DNA of 64,000 nt from positions 62,001 through 126,000 of the forward strand of contig JAFGJW010000006.1 in assembly GCA_016928835.1 (NCBI GenBank), written 5' to 3'. Positions within the stretch are counted from its first letter, which is position 1, and each line of letters begins with the position of its first letter. This DNA comes from Candidatus Woesearchaeota archaeon (GTDB lineage Archaea; Nanobdellota; Nanobdellia; Woesearchaeales; GW2011-AR15). Positions 1 to 8,860 of the stretch are shown here, one piece after another. Made by a program: the position numbers and the translations under genes. A model generated the notes under the pieces. It saw only the letters and a program-made list of their open reading frames with translations, did no database searches and was not told the origin of the DNA.

Positions 1-235
1 ATGGACTTACAACAAAAGGGGCATGATCTTCTCCTATATAGAGATATACTGTAACCAGTGATGCTAAATTAGAATTATATTTTATTTTTTCTACACTGCA
101 TGAGTCTACTCTAGTAAGGTTAAACTCTTTAATAACCAACATTGCCTCCTTTGGATAAGTGATAGTATTAATATGCGTACAACCATAAAAAAATATCGTG
201 CTAAGTAATAATAAAAAGATTAAACTCTTTCTCAT
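1..235 (-). CDS. Predicted lipoprotein, 3' part outside the window
   Basis: This frame is open from the ATG at 235 to the window edge (78 codons) and is missing from the ORF track because it has no stop here. The N terminus is a typical signal peptide: a short basic start (MRKS), a leucine-rich core and a lipobox-like FYGC, so the mature protein probably begins at a lipid-modified cysteine outside the membrane. The visible mature part is not recognisable. A TATA-like sequence lies about 30 bases upstream, near 262-276. Function unknown. Confidence 0.6.
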   Translation of the reverse strand, partial: MRKSLIFLLLLSTIFFYGCTHINTITYPKEAMLVIKEFNLTRVDSCSVEKIKYNSNLASLVTVYLYIGEDHAPFVVSP

Positions 236-355
236 TTAATATTTATTTACTCATGTCCTCTTTATATATTTTATCGAACCACGTGATCTAATGATTTTGT
301 AAGCAAGCTTGCAAGCGATATCCAGATGAAACAAGAATTATATTTGTATGAAGTT
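236..355. promoter_or_regulatory. Intergenic region with promoter for the lipoprotein gene
   Basis: Read on the minus strand, this gap contains an A/T-rich TATA-like box (AAATATATAAAG, about 262-276) ahead of the lipoprotein start. A short ATG-to-TAA reading frame sits in the putative leader. The rest is A/T-rich with one small palindromic stretch (GCTTGCAAGC). No RNA gene is visible. Confidence 0.45.
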
Positions 356-700
356 TTAAAAATGAATAATCTCTCCCACTTCTGTTTTAGTTTCTGCTAT
401 TATTCCTTCTGGCAACTCAACAACATACTTTGCTTTATTTTTAGAAAAATATATTGCGAAGGGCTTTAGATTTTCTTTTATCTCTACTACCTTTTTATGT
501 TTGTCCAAAAATAATACGTCTATTGGAAAAAATACAAAGAACATATGCAGGTCTACTCTGGTTGGCTTATTAAAAATGAAAATAAAGCCTGTATCTTTTA
601 TTTTTCTAGAAAACATCAGTCCTTTTGCTTTTGAAAAAACACTACTTAGGATTTTTGTATTTTCACAAATCACTGTGTTTTTTGTTTTGTTTTTTATCAT
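356..700 (-). CDS. DUF192 family protein
   Basis: The 114-aa product matches the DUF192 family: a region with D-hydrophobic-HMFFVFFPIDVLFL, followed by the conserved pattern ending VVELPEGII. DUF192 proteins are small beta-rich proteins of unknown biochemical role, often secreted in bacteria; no signal peptide is evident here. The ATG directly follows the TAA of the upstream pilin-like gene, so it is the last gene of the minus-strand surface operon and is probably translationally coupled. The family call is fairly safe; the role is unknown. Confidence 0.75.
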   Translation of the reverse strand: MIKNKTKNTVICENTKILSSVFSKAKGLMFSRKIKDTGFIFIFNKPTRVDLHMFFVFFPIDVLFLDKHKKVVEIKENLKPFAIYFSKNKAKYVVELPEGIIAETKTEVGEIIHF

Positions 701-1657
701 TTAGCAATCGTTGTAAGTAAGTCTATCAACTTCATAGGTATCTATGCTTGAATCATCTATCCTGAACCAATCGGGCATATCAGTGACATTGCATTTGTCT
801 GTGGTTGTGGCATTGCCAAAATAGATATAGTCAACTACAGATCTCGCCAGCAGTGGAATTCCCTGCGCATCCAAATCTTCGAGATTAACCATGCTTTCGA
901 TACCATAAGGAGAAGGAGATAAATTTCCTGTGAACCTCATCAAGAAGCTGGGCGCATCTGTTGAGTTGATATAGTAAGAGTTTAGAAGGTGTTCATTCAG
1001 AACAGCGGTATCATTAGTTGCATCATCAATAAAATCACTGTTTGGCGTGATGTTTATGAGATTTGTTACCTTGTCTTCTGTCCCAACTGCGTAGAGTGGG
1101 TCCTCGAAACCAAGGATAGAGAATTCTCTTGTATAGATCCTGTCAAAAGTCCATGATGCAAGACCCTGTCCATCTTCGATATATACTGTTGTATTAAGAG
1201 TTACTAGAACATCCCAAGGCGTCACATGCTGGACATATATGTTCTTAACAGATAGGTCTAAATTAATATTGAGCTTGTTCGCCTCTTCATTTGTCCTAGT
1301 AAGCCAGCTTGTGATGTCTGCACCCTGTGCTCCTTGTGTCATAAGGTCGAGTGAAGTGCCGTTCATAGATCCGTTCACAATGATCTCAGTGAAAATTGAG
1401 TCAAAATCATCTACATATCCTTCTATGATACGCACATAGGCATTCATGCTTAACAAAGCTCTATAACCTCCTATAAATAGTTCCCTGTCCAGATCTTTCT
1501 CAAAATCACCAATAAAACTATTAATTGTTTTTATTCTTGCTGAGATAGCATTGCTTTTCTCTCTATATCTATATTTGTCTTTAGTGCTTACTACCGCAAC
1601 TATCAGGATTATAAGGAAAACAGCCATATATGTAAAAAAGACCCCTTTCTTGTTCAT
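701..1657 (-). CDS. Pilin-like membrane-anchored protein
   Basis: This protein of about 318 aa starts MNKKG followed by one hydrophobic helix (residues 5-24), the layout of an archaeal class III (prepilin-like) signal. The rest is a large extracytoplasmic domain with many N-x-S/T sequons and no recognised fold. The ATG at 1657 overlaps the TGA of the VWA gene (ATGA) and has a GAGGGTG site upstream, so I prefer it to the GTG at 1663. It sits in the minus-strand operon of pilin-like genes, probably as a minor pilin or surface subunit. Function is inferred from the N terminus and context only. Confidence 0.6.
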   Translation of the reverse strand: MNKKGVFFTYMAVFLIILIVAVVSTKDKYRYREKSNAISARIKTINSFIGDFEKDLDRELFIGGYRALLSMNAYVRIIEGYVDDFDSIFTEIIVNGSMNGTSLDLMTQGAQGADITSWLTRTNEEANKLNINLDLSVKNIYVQHVTPWDVLVTLNTTVYIEDGQGLASWTFDRIYTREFSILGFEDPLYAVGTEDKVTNLINITPNSDFIDDATNDTAVLNEHLLNSYYINSTDAPSFLMRFTGNLSPSPYGIESMVNLEDLDAQGIPLLARSVVDYIYFGNATTTDKCNVTDMPDWFRIDDSSIDTYEVDRLTYNDC

Positions 1658-4389
1658 CTCCACACCCTCACCTCTGCTATTGCAGGCCCCCAGGGGTAGG
1701 GTATCTGCTGCACAGAGATTGCACTCACCCTTAGATTGTATGCATCAATATTAACATATAATCTGCCATCATCATCATAGTCAAGGCTGTCAAACAATTG
1801 GAATGCGGCTGAGTCAATTGAATCATTAAGATCATAGCCCATGGCTGTGCTTGTATAGTTGCACACTTTGCTGCCAGTGTAATTCTCTGGCACATTTATT
1901 ATAGTTGAGGTGCCATCTTCAAACTCAATGTTCCAGCTGCAGCCAACTGCGAATGGAAGCACGTCAGCATATGACACAGATGAGGTAATAAGGCCTGTGT
2001 AGATAATAGTATTGTTAAGGGAGCACCCTGTTTTGTTTTCAGGCGAATCTGCTGTAAGTATACTGAGGCTGTTAGTCCCGTTCACAAGATTGTTCACCGG
2101 CACATACAAAAAGAACGGATCTCCAAGACGCACATAGTTCTGAGAATATTTTGAGAGATTATATACTTCATTGCCATTAACAGAGAGGTAGTCTGCCCAG
2201 TGGTGCCCTGAGTAAGAAGTTACTTTGGCATCAGTTACTCTCATCCCGCTAGGAACTGTGAAAGAGGGATCACAGCTTGTGAATTTCTCTTCTTCTATTG
2301 AAACAGCAATTTCGTAAAAGGCAGGCTGCTCAGCAATGGGATCATATTCAAGTTCTATATAGGAATCTGGATATAAGTTAGAGAGAGACACATTTCCCCT
2401 AACCTCAATCTTCTGTGTTGATTGTGTCACTGTTGCAAGGATATTATAGGCAATTTCTTCATATATGTTCTGTAAGAACGCGCCGTCTGTACTAATATCC
2501 ACAGTGCCATTTCCAGCCTTAGCTATTTCAGTTAAGGTGTAATTTGCCCGCTCACATGAAGCTAAAGGGCCCATACCGACCACATAGATTGTTACATTCA
2601 AATCATCATGAAGCCTTTTGGCTGCATTTATTGAGCTGTTTATAGGTCCATTGCAATCACTCACACTGCAATCATATTGATTACCATTACATAACCAGGG
2701 GTTATATTCTCCATTCAGAGATGTACCTGTCTCATTGCATCTCCACCATCCGCCAGACCAATATGTCCCGCAGCAATGGGTAGGGATACCATCACTCATA
2801 AGAAGAACAGCTTTGGTTCTGTTATCATTACTGTAAGTACTAAAAATCTCATACGCCTGGTTTAGTGCGCAGCATATGCATGTGCCTCCATCTGCAACTG
2901 CTGAGGCCTTTTTATACCTGTTCCAAATCTCATCAGCAATAAGGCTCAGATTAAGGTCTGATAATACTGGACTGTAAAAAGCATTGGCGTCACTTGAAAA
3001 ATCTGCTAACCAGAGCCTATTGCCAGGCGTGGACTCATTCATGATTATTTCATTAAACTGACCGTCAAGACATCCAGCAACTCCGAGTCTTCTAGCATTT
3101 GGATCTGCGATGTCGCTGGGCAAACAGTTGGGGATCGCATGCCCTTCCGGCGGAAACTCCCACTGGCCCATCCTTGCCTTCATACTGCCTGACTTGTCAG
3201 TTATTAGGACAACGTCAGCATTGCTCCCAAAGATGACTTCCTCAGAAAGATTGTATGAAGCCAATCGTATTGGCACAGTCTTGTTGCTCAGATCGATATA
3301 ATTGAGGGAGACTGGGAAGGACGTCAAGTTTTCATCTGTCAGGTTAATCCACTGCTCAGTCTCATTGCCCTTTGCTTCATAAACAGGGATGTTTCCAATT
3401 GTAAGATAAGTAACATAATCGCTTGAAAAGTGCAGGTATATATTCATAGAGTTTAAGGTGCCAGGAACATAAAAGGCATCATAAAGATTTACAACCCCAA
3501 ATACCCCTGGAAAATTGTACCTTATCTTATATCCTTCAAAATAAGGGCTCAGCTCCTCAGTTCTATAATCAATCCTTAAAAAACCGCCGGCAATGTAAGA
3601 TTCATTGAGCAGATCATCAAAGGTAATATTTATTTCATTATGCTCGCCTTTTTCCAAATAATCTATGCATCCAGTAAGATTCCATCTCTCTGCTGTCATC
3701 ACTGTAGAACTTGGTTCAAATTTCGCTCCGCATTGGTTCCCATTTATGTAAAGGTAAAAATCGCCCCCAATATCAAGCTCCAGCTCCATGTTTGTAATGT
3801 TTGCATCATCAGGTATATCAGTTATGTTTTGTGTAATATTGCCTTGGCCAACAAACCCTCCAAAATACAGGTAAGAAGAATATTTCTTGCTTTTTATTCC
3901 CTCAAGAAAGACTTTTGAAGTAGCTCCTCTCAGCGGCTTGAATTTTTCCATTCCCGAGATAAGTCGGCGCGAGGAGATCAGCTCTGTTCTCTTTCCTGTA
4001 TCAGAATCATTTAAGTATATTGATTCCTGGTTAACAAGGAATTCGAAACCAAATTTGCCCGGTATGAGCCTCTCACTTACTACTTTTGATAAATTCAGTG
4101 CCAGTTCTGTCTTGTTAAGCACGTAGAACTCACCTATCTGCTCTATTACTGTGTTGTCCGGATACACAATCTCACCAGAAGTTATAAGTGATTGAACATA
4201 AGTATCATTTATTTCAGAGACCTTGATAGTCGAGAGACAATTTATAATATCCTGGGAAAAGTAGCTTGTCTGAGGCTGCTCTATATCTGAAACATAGTAC
4301 TTTGTTACAAGCACTAATGCCAGCCCAATCAGCAAGCATGCAAATAGCGCATCCAATGTAAAAAAAATGCCTCTTTTTATTCTTGCCAT
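1654..4389 (-). CDS. Von Willebrand factor A domain surface protein with pilin-like N terminus
   Basis: The 911-aa protein begins MARIKRG and a hydrophobic helix (about 8-28), resembling a class III signal. Residues about 30-390 are a beta-rich region with many N-glycosylation sequons. A VWA domain follows at about 390-650 with the metal-site motif DKSGSM at 398-403, then about 250 further extracellular residues with cysteines. VWA domains bind ligands through a metal ion and are common in adhesins, so a pilus-tip or surface-adhesion role is likely. The start overlaps the preceding pilin-like gene by 13 bases. The opposite arm of the locus holds a second VWA protein. Confidence 0.75.
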   Translation of the reverse strand: MARIKRGIFFTLDALFACLLIGLALVLVTKYYVSDIEQPQTSYFSQDIINCLSTIKVSEINDTYVQSLITSGEIVYPDNTVIEQIGEFYVLNKTELALNLSKVVSERLIPGKFGFEFLVNQESIYLNDSDTGKRTELISSRRLISGMEKFKPLRGATSKVFLEGIKSKKYSSYLYFGGFVGQGNITQNITDIPDDANITNMELELDIGGDFYLYINGNQCGAKFEPSSTVMTAERWNLTGCIDYLEKGEHNEINITFDDLLNESYIAGGFLRIDYRTEELSPYFEGYKIRYNFPGVFGVVNLYDAFYVPGTLNSMNIYLHFSSDYVTYLTIGNIPVYEAKGNETEQWINLTDENLTSFPVSLNYIDLSNKTVPIRLASYNLSEEVIFGSNADVVLITDKSGSMKARMGQWEFPPEGHAIPNCLPSDIADPNARRLGVAGCLDGQFNEIIMNESTPGNRLWLADFSSDANAFYSPVLSDLNLSLIADEIWNRYKKASAVADGGTCICCALNQAYEIFSTYSNDNRTKAVLLMSDGIPTHCCGTYWSGGWWRCNETGTSLNGEYNPWLCNGNQYDCSVSDCNGPINSSINAAKRLHDDLNVTIYVVGMGPLASCERANYTLTEIAKAGNGTVDISTDGAFLQNIYEEIAYNILATVTQSTQKIEVRGNVSLSNLYPDSYIELEYDPIAEQPAFYEIAVSIEEEKFTSCDPSFTVPSGMRVTDAKVTSYSGHHWADYLSVNGNEVYNLSKYSQNYVRLGDPFFLYVPVNNLVNGTNSLSILTADSPENKTGCSLNNTIIYTGLITSSVSYADVLPFAVGCSWNIEFEDGTSTIINVPENYTGSKVCNYTSTAMGYDLNDSIDSAAFQLFDSLDYDDDGRLYVNIDAYNLRVSAISVQQIPYPWGPAIAEVRVWR

Positions 4390-4970
4390 AGTATAACCTT
4401 CATTCCAACAATATCTGACACATTGTCATGTTTATATGTCAAGTATCTTGTTATAGTGATAATATTCTCAGGTGCATTGCCTTGCACCGTGCTCGGAGCG
4501 AACCCCGGTTTTCCTATAAATTCTGCACCGACTAAATCAATTACAGAACCGTTTCTATCCTGGAAATATATTAAAAAATCAGACTTTATCCCAAGGGTAT
4601 ATTTTGTGGTTTCATAGTGGGTACTGGTCATATTCCATAAATAGCTGAGCTTGGTAATATTCAATACGCTGTCTGCTGCAATGCCTATGCTAACAACACT
4701 CTCATTAGTCCAATTAGCAGGTATCCCAGGAGAGACAAGGGACGCAGATAATTTATCTGCCTCAACAACAACCTGGTTAGTCTCTTTAGCAGTGATTATA
4801 TAATTCGTGGTAATATAGTGAAATGAGAGCACCAGCACTAATAAGAACATTGTAGTTGCCATAATAAAGTCAGTATACCATATCTGTGATTTAGTTTGAA
4901 ATCTATAATTTCTAACTATTCTGAAACCTTTGGTTTCTGAGCCAGAAATATTTGATTTTTGACATTTCAT
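4377..4970 (-). CDS. Pilin-like protein with long leader
   Basis: The 197-aa product has a 28-residue polar leader, then KS followed by QIWYTDFIM and a hydrophobic helix (about 33-53). A glutamine at the presumed +1 position fits prepilin-peptidase processing. The mature domain has N-x-S/T sequons and no known fold. The ATG follows the upstream stop as TAA-A-ATG, pointing to translational coupling. It is probably a minor pilin or pseudopilin. The leader is unusually long, and no internal start rescues a shorter one. Confidence 0.55.
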   Translation of the reverse strand: MKCQKSNISGSETKGFRIVRNYRFQTKSQIWYTDFIMATTMFLLVLVLSFHYITTNYIITAKETNQVVVEADKLSASLVSPGIPANWTNESVVSIGIAADSVLNITKLSYLWNMTSTHYETTKYTLGIKSDFLIYFQDRNGSVIDLVGAEFIGKPGFAPSTVQGNAPENIITITRYLTYKHDNVSDIVGMKVILWQE

Positions 4971-4971
4971 T

Positions 4972-5364
4972 TTAGCGGTTTAGACAGATTGAATTATTGT
5001 TATTTGTGATAATATTGGTTCCTTTTTGGATAGAACCATTTACAATTGGTATTGGAAAGCCAATTTCACCTTGCGTATAGTTAATAATTAGTGCAGAGCC
5101 AATATTATATATCTCATATTGGAGCCCCTCAAGTTTATCTGGAATAATAAATGTCCTGTTGTAGCCTGGCTCTGATTGGGCAGCAAGCAGGAATTCATTT
5201 TGGATGCTATATCCAAAGTCTTCTGCCAATATCTTCTTTTTTTCAACAAGATTATCTTGATAAATATCTGAGAATATTGTAGCAAATACTATTAACATGA
5301 CCATGCCTGCCATAGTCATGGACAGGAATTCAAATGTTACCTGAGCTATGCGTCTGCTATAGAT
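4972..5364 (-). CDS. Pilin-like protein with a probable non-AUG (AUC) start
   Basis: The ORF track starts this gene at the ATG at 5319, but the frame upstream encodes RRIA followed by QVTFEFLSM, a textbook class III signal with cleavage before Q. Between the in-frame TGA at 5371-5373 and 5319 there is no ATG, GTG or TTG. The ATC at 5362-5364 lies five bases after a perfect GGTGAT site (5370-5375), the spacing used by nearby genes, and gives a 130-aa prepilin. The region overlaps the end of the preceding pilin gene. A start at 5319 would delete the processing site. The start is inferred; the pilin character is well supported. Confidence 0.6.
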   Translation of the reverse strand: MYSRRIAQVTFEFLSMTMAGMVMLIVFATIFSDIYQDNLVEKKKILAEDFGYSIQNEFLLAAQSEPGYNRTFIIPDKLEGLQYEIYNIGSALIINYTQGEIGFPIPIVNGSIQKGTNIITNNNNSICLNR

Positions 5365-5762
5365 ACTGAATCACCTAATGCCTCAATCTCAATAATATGA
5401 AGACCAGATTCAGCAGACAGAGTCCCAGTTAGATTGACAAGGGAAGTATGGACCACTTCTTGGAGAGTGTTTTCAGCAGCCCTATACCTAAAGAGTATTA
5501 TCCTATTGTTTATCTCAACTTCTTCAATATTCTCTGGGAAATATACTCTAAGTGTTGTTTTAGAGGGCGCTCCAAAATAATACATTGCCTCTGCCTTGTC
5601 AACTATTTTTATTTCTATGTTTCTTATCTGGTTGGAAGCAAGCGCATCCTTTGTGTCCACTGTCTGGGTCTGGAATATTATGACCACAGGTATAATCATA
5701 AGAAATGCAAAACCAAAGATTGTCAGAAATTCTATAGCTGTCTGTGACCTCTTTTTATGCAT
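5346..5762 (-). CDS. Archaeal type IV pilin-like protein, candidate major pilin
   Basis: The 138-aa protein has the clearest class III signal here: MHKKRS, then QTAIEFLTIFGF at the cleavage site, then a hydrophobic helix to about residue 30. The Q-x-x-x-E pattern is characteristic of archaeal pilins cut by PibD/EppA-type peptidases. Small size and first place in the operon make it the best candidate for the main subunit. A TATA box (AATTATAAACC, near 5787-5797) about 30 bases upstream implies a leaderless transcript. The mature domain has no specific match that I recognise. Confidence 0.7.
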   Translation of the reverse strand: MHKKRSQTAIEFLTIFGFAFLMIIPVVIIFQTQTVDTKDALASNQIRNIEIKIVDKAEAMYYFGAPSKTTLRVYFPENIEEVEINNRIILFRYRAAENTLQEVVHTSLVNLTGTLSAESGLHIIEIEALGDSVSIADA

Positions 5763-5786
5763 ATATAAAAATACTTGGCAGAGGTT

Positions 5787-5797
5787 TATAATTCTTT
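5787..5797 (-). promoter_or_regulatory. TATA box of the minus-strand pilin operon
   Basis: On the minus strand AATTATAAACC lies 25-35 bases before the ATG at 5762, the spacing of leaderless archaeal promoters. It lies in the only sizeable gap of the arm, between the cysteine-rich gene and the pilin genes, so it likely drives 5762 down to 356. Confidence 0.5.
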
Positions 5798-5819
5798 TGA
5801 TTTGGTTAGAGAAATAATA

Positions 5820-6434
5820 CTATAGTATGGGAAGTTCAATCACTCTCCCATCATCAGTAACTCCAATATAGGTAAACCAATCGTCACCTTCAATCTCAAC
5901 TCTAATTTCTTTAATTAAGATATTATTGTATGTGCTGACATCTAAAATTTCCATTGATTTAATCTTCTTTTCTTGGTTCTCAAAATATATTTTTGTTAGA
6001 TTCAAAGCAGTTTCATCTGATATGTTCATTTTTTGTTTCTCGCATCTCTGTGTTTCTTGATTGCATATCTCTGCAGGAATACTACATTTACAATCGAGGC
6101 AGCAAGCATATGGAGTTTCATAAGGTTCGCATATGTTATTGCCACATACCGTGTTTATACACTCTTTTTTAGTGGCTGAACAGTAAGTGTTCTCACCACA
6201 CTTACAATCCTTTGGACAGTCCCAACAGTTCTCTCCATTGTTGCATATATTGTCGCCACATCCTCCCATATCTACTTTCCTCTCTCCAGCAATTGTAGTG
6301 GCAGGTGAACTCCTTGTTAGCTTAAAAAGAAATAAGAAAGTAATAAGAAACATGGCCAAAACTGCTCCTATTAGGACATAATTGATTCTTATTTGTCCTT
6401 TCGCATATTTAAAAGCTTTTTTAGTAATACTCAT
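5820..6434 (-). CDS. Membrane-anchored cysteine-rich surface protein
   Basis: The start at 6434 (MSITKK) is chosen over the track start at 6470 because GGGAGAT precedes it and the longer version overlaps the peptidase gene by 50 bases. The protein of about 204 aa has one membrane helix (about 20-40) and two copies of a cysteine motif of the type CGDNICNNGENCWDCPKDC, then a small C-terminal domain that looks like a PepSY/YpeB-type fold but is not certain. Similar Cys motifs occur in the two genes at 8.9-10.2 kb, linking the two arms. Likely extracytoplasmic and disulfide-bonded; role unknown. Confidence 0.55.
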   Translation of the reverse strand: MSITKKAFKYAKGQIRINYVLIGAVLAMFLITFLFLFKLTRSSPATTIAGERKVDMGGCGDNICNNGENCWDCPKDCKCGENTYCSATKKECINTVCGNNICEPYETPYACCLDCKCSIPAEICNQETQRCEKQKMNISDETALNLTKIYFENQEKKIKSMEILDVSTYNNILIKEIRVEIEGDDWFTYIGVTDDGRVIELPIL

Positions 6435-8760
6435 ATCTCCCTGTTGAACCTCCCGGTAACGTGGTTTCACCTCCCCACATTTTTTTGATTAATAGAGTTG
6501 GATCGCCGTACAAGATGTTGATGTGAACTGTATAAAGGAATTTATCATCCAAAAGGAAAGGATGCTTATTCAGGTAGTTTTGCTTACCCTTTTGGTATGC
6601 GTGACCTATTCTCGTTCCCTCATCTAAAAGTTTTGTTATTTCTAATAATAAATCACCAATATAAAGATCCATATTCTCACAATCATTAGAGGTAGTCACT
6701 TTTTGTTGATCACTACCATCTGAATTCATGATATATACCTCATAAGAGCCAGACCTATCTGAGACAAACGCTATTTTTGAACCGTCTGGAGAAAAGAACG
6801 GCCTACTAAAATCAACATATTGGGCTAGATTCTGCTGGTTAGTACCATCTATGTTCATAATATATACTCCATCAATATCTTGCCTTTCAGAAAAAAAAAT
6901 TATTTTGGAACCATCCGCAGAAACTGAGGGGTAGTCATTAGACAAACTAACTTCAGTCAATCTTTGTTGATCACTACCATCTGAATTCATAAGATAGATG
7001 TGCCCGGGTCCATCACGACGTGAAACAAAGACTATTTTTGAACCGTCTGGAGAAAAGAACGGCCTATAATTATCACTGTCTGGTGTGTTAGTTAATCTTT
7101 GCTGATTACTACCATCTGAATTCATGATATATATCTCCTTTGGCCAATAAGAATCTGGGCGATCCCTTGCCGAAACAAAAACTATTTTTGAACCATCAGG
7201 AGAAAAGGACGGTTCAATGTCGTTGCCAGGACTATTTGTTAATCTCTGCATATTAGAACCATCTACATTCATTAAGTAAATATCATATTCCTCTGAGGGA
7301 TCTGATGATGCAAACAATACTTTCGAGCTATCTGGAGAAAAAGAGGTGTATCCATGGTTAATACCATCTACCGCATCTGTTGTTAAATAGTTCAGATTGG
7401 AACCGTCTTGGTCCATAATGCAAATATCATAAGAGTACATGGAATACTCTCTCAGAAAGAGTACCTTCCTTCCATCTGGAGAGAAAAGAGGGTAAACACA
7501 ATTACCAGCTCCTTTTATGGGACCAAAGGTTATTTGATGTTTGTTAGATCCATCAACTTCCATAAGATAAACCTCAAGGAAAGGACCACCAGTATTCGCC
7601 AGAAAAACTATTTCGGAACCATCAGGAGAAAAGGACGGAGAGAGAGAAATTTGGGGTGTAATAAAACAATTATTATCTGTACCTGCCATATAAACTGCTC
7701 CACCTGCCTCTAAAAAGGTCATAACCAGTGAAGAGTCAGTAGTAAGCTTGTTTAAATAACCTCCTCCACAAGCAGCAGTCATCCAAGTGGCGTCTTTAAT
7801 TTCAAGATTAGAAATGGTACTAGGACTAGTATGATCAAATCCACTCCCAAAAAAATAATCCTTATCAGAAACAGGACCTGGACCATGTACCTCAATTATG
7901 GCAAATTTTTTACCAGACAACATATCAGATTCGATGTAACCACAAGTGGGCCCACAAAGTTCTACAGGTATCCCAAAAAAAACACTACACAAGCAGGAGC
8001 CTATGATTGAGTGCGTACTTGAGACATCACCGCATTTTTCGCTCGGCACAACATAGCTTGACAAATCCAGCCCACCACCATAATGTAATCTTGTAGCTGT
8101 ATCTAAGCCATTCAATAGTACATCAATATCTCCACCAACTGGATCAGGAAACCTGCCCACTGCTATGTCTGGCAGATAATTTCCATCACCATCTATGTCT
8201 CCATATGCGTCATCTGAGCCAGTTTCTGAGCCTATTGGTGCTTGTGGAAATGTATAATATCCCCCAATGATAATAAGGTACTTTGCGCCTAATGATGGGA
8301 TTAAAGTATCAAGAACAGCATCTATTTCTATCCAGTCTTGTGGATCAGTGACTATCTGTCCACCCGGATTGATATCTCCTGTTCTTTCATCATCCAAATA
8401 AATAAAAGCTGAAGAAAGGCTATCACTTCTTAATGCAGTTTGAAAGTCTTGAATTTTATTTTCAAGTTTTAATAACTCCTCTCCACTATAAACAGAATCT
8501 AGATTAGTTCTCAAAGCAACAATCAACACATCAACACTACCGCCACATTGAAGATAATTAGAGCAGTAACCGGAACAACATTCCTCATTTTTTATACAAT
8601 CTTCACCAAAAAAGCTACACTGGGGTATTGCATTTGCCATTGGTTCTCGTACCCCTGCCTGGAAAAAATCATTATTGTAACTTACTGTAGCGGCAGCACA
8701 AATATTGAGGGATACTAAGAAGAGAATAACAACAAACAATAGACTTGGCCTTTTTCCCAT
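6421..8760 (-). CDS. Gingipain-like (C25) peptidase interrupted by a seven-bladed PD40 beta-propeller
   Basis: The 779-aa secreted protein has a signal peptide (1-23) and a cysteine-rich knot (48-73). A C25-like caspase-fold domain follows: a D-rich loop before PDIAVGRFP (about 183-205), then candidate catalytic His292 (EVHGPG) and Cys331 (TAACGGGYL). Residues about 367-690 are seven repeats of the FSPDGSKI...YIMNSDGSNQQRLT type (TolB/PD40 blades). After them the peptidase fold resumes: a helix with RIGHAYQKGKQNYL, then ILYGDPTLLI (about 750-760), the usual C25 end. The propeller is thus nested in the protease. It probably acts outside the cell on surface or foreign proteins. Confidence 0.75.
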   Translation of the reverse strand: MGKRPSLLFVVILFLVSLNICAAATVSYNNDFFQAGVREPMANAIPQCSFFGEDCIKNEECCSGYCSNYLQCGGSVDVLIVALRTNLDSVYSGEELLKLENKIQDFQTALRSDSLSSAFIYLDDERTGDINPGGQIVTDPQDWIEIDAVLDTLIPSLGAKYLIIIGGYYTFPQAPIGSETGSDDAYGDIDGDGNYLPDIAVGRFPDPVGGDIDVLLNGLDTATRLHYGGGLDLSSYVVPSEKCGDVSSTHSIIGSCLCSVFFGIPVELCGPTCGYIESDMLSGKKFAIIEVHGPGPVSDKDYFFGSGFDHTSPSTISNLEIKDATWMTAACGGGYLNKLTTDSSLVMTFLEAGGAVYMAGTDNNCFITPQISLSPSFSPDGSEIVFLANTGGPFLEVYLMEVDGSNKHQITFGPIKGAGNCVYPLFSPDGRKVLFLREYSMYSYDICIMDQDGSNLNYLTTDAVDGINHGYTSFSPDSSKVLFASSDPSEEYDIYLMNVDGSNMQRLTNSPGNDIEPSFSPDGSKIVFVSARDRPDSYWPKEIYIMNSDGSNQQRLTNTPDSDNYRPFFSPDGSKIVFVSRRDGPGHIYLMNSDGSDQQRLTEVSLSNDYPSVSADGSKIIFFSERQDIDGVYIMNIDGTNQQNLAQYVDFSRPFFSPDGSKIAFVSDRSGSYEVYIMNSDGSDQQKVTTSNDCENMDLYIGDLLLEITKLLDEGTRIGHAYQKGKQNYLNKHPFLLDDKFLYTVHINILYGDPTLLIKKMWGGETTLPGGSTGRYEYY

Positions 8761-8860
8761 TTGGTTGAAGATATATTGGTTTTCTCTCCTATATAAATAT
8801 TTCTAACTGCTTTAAATATATAAGAAAATTTTATAAACATCTCTCCTTATTAAAATCTTT
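8761..8860. promoter_or_regulatory. Divergent promoter region between the two surface arms
   Basis: Two opposed TATA boxes are visible: ATATTTATATAGG on the minus strand (about 8790-8804) for the peptidase gene, and AATTTATAAACA on the plus strand (about 8825-8838) for the pilin-like gene at 8861. The plus-strand spacing of about 25-30 bases suggests a leaderless message. The two arms could be co-regulated from here. Confidence 0.55.

Noticed and set aside
6700-7650. Regularly spaced similar DNA segments that could suggest a CRISPR array
   Set aside because: They are the coding repeats of PD40 propeller blades: the spacing is about 100-150 bases, the frame is open throughout, and the units are not identical.
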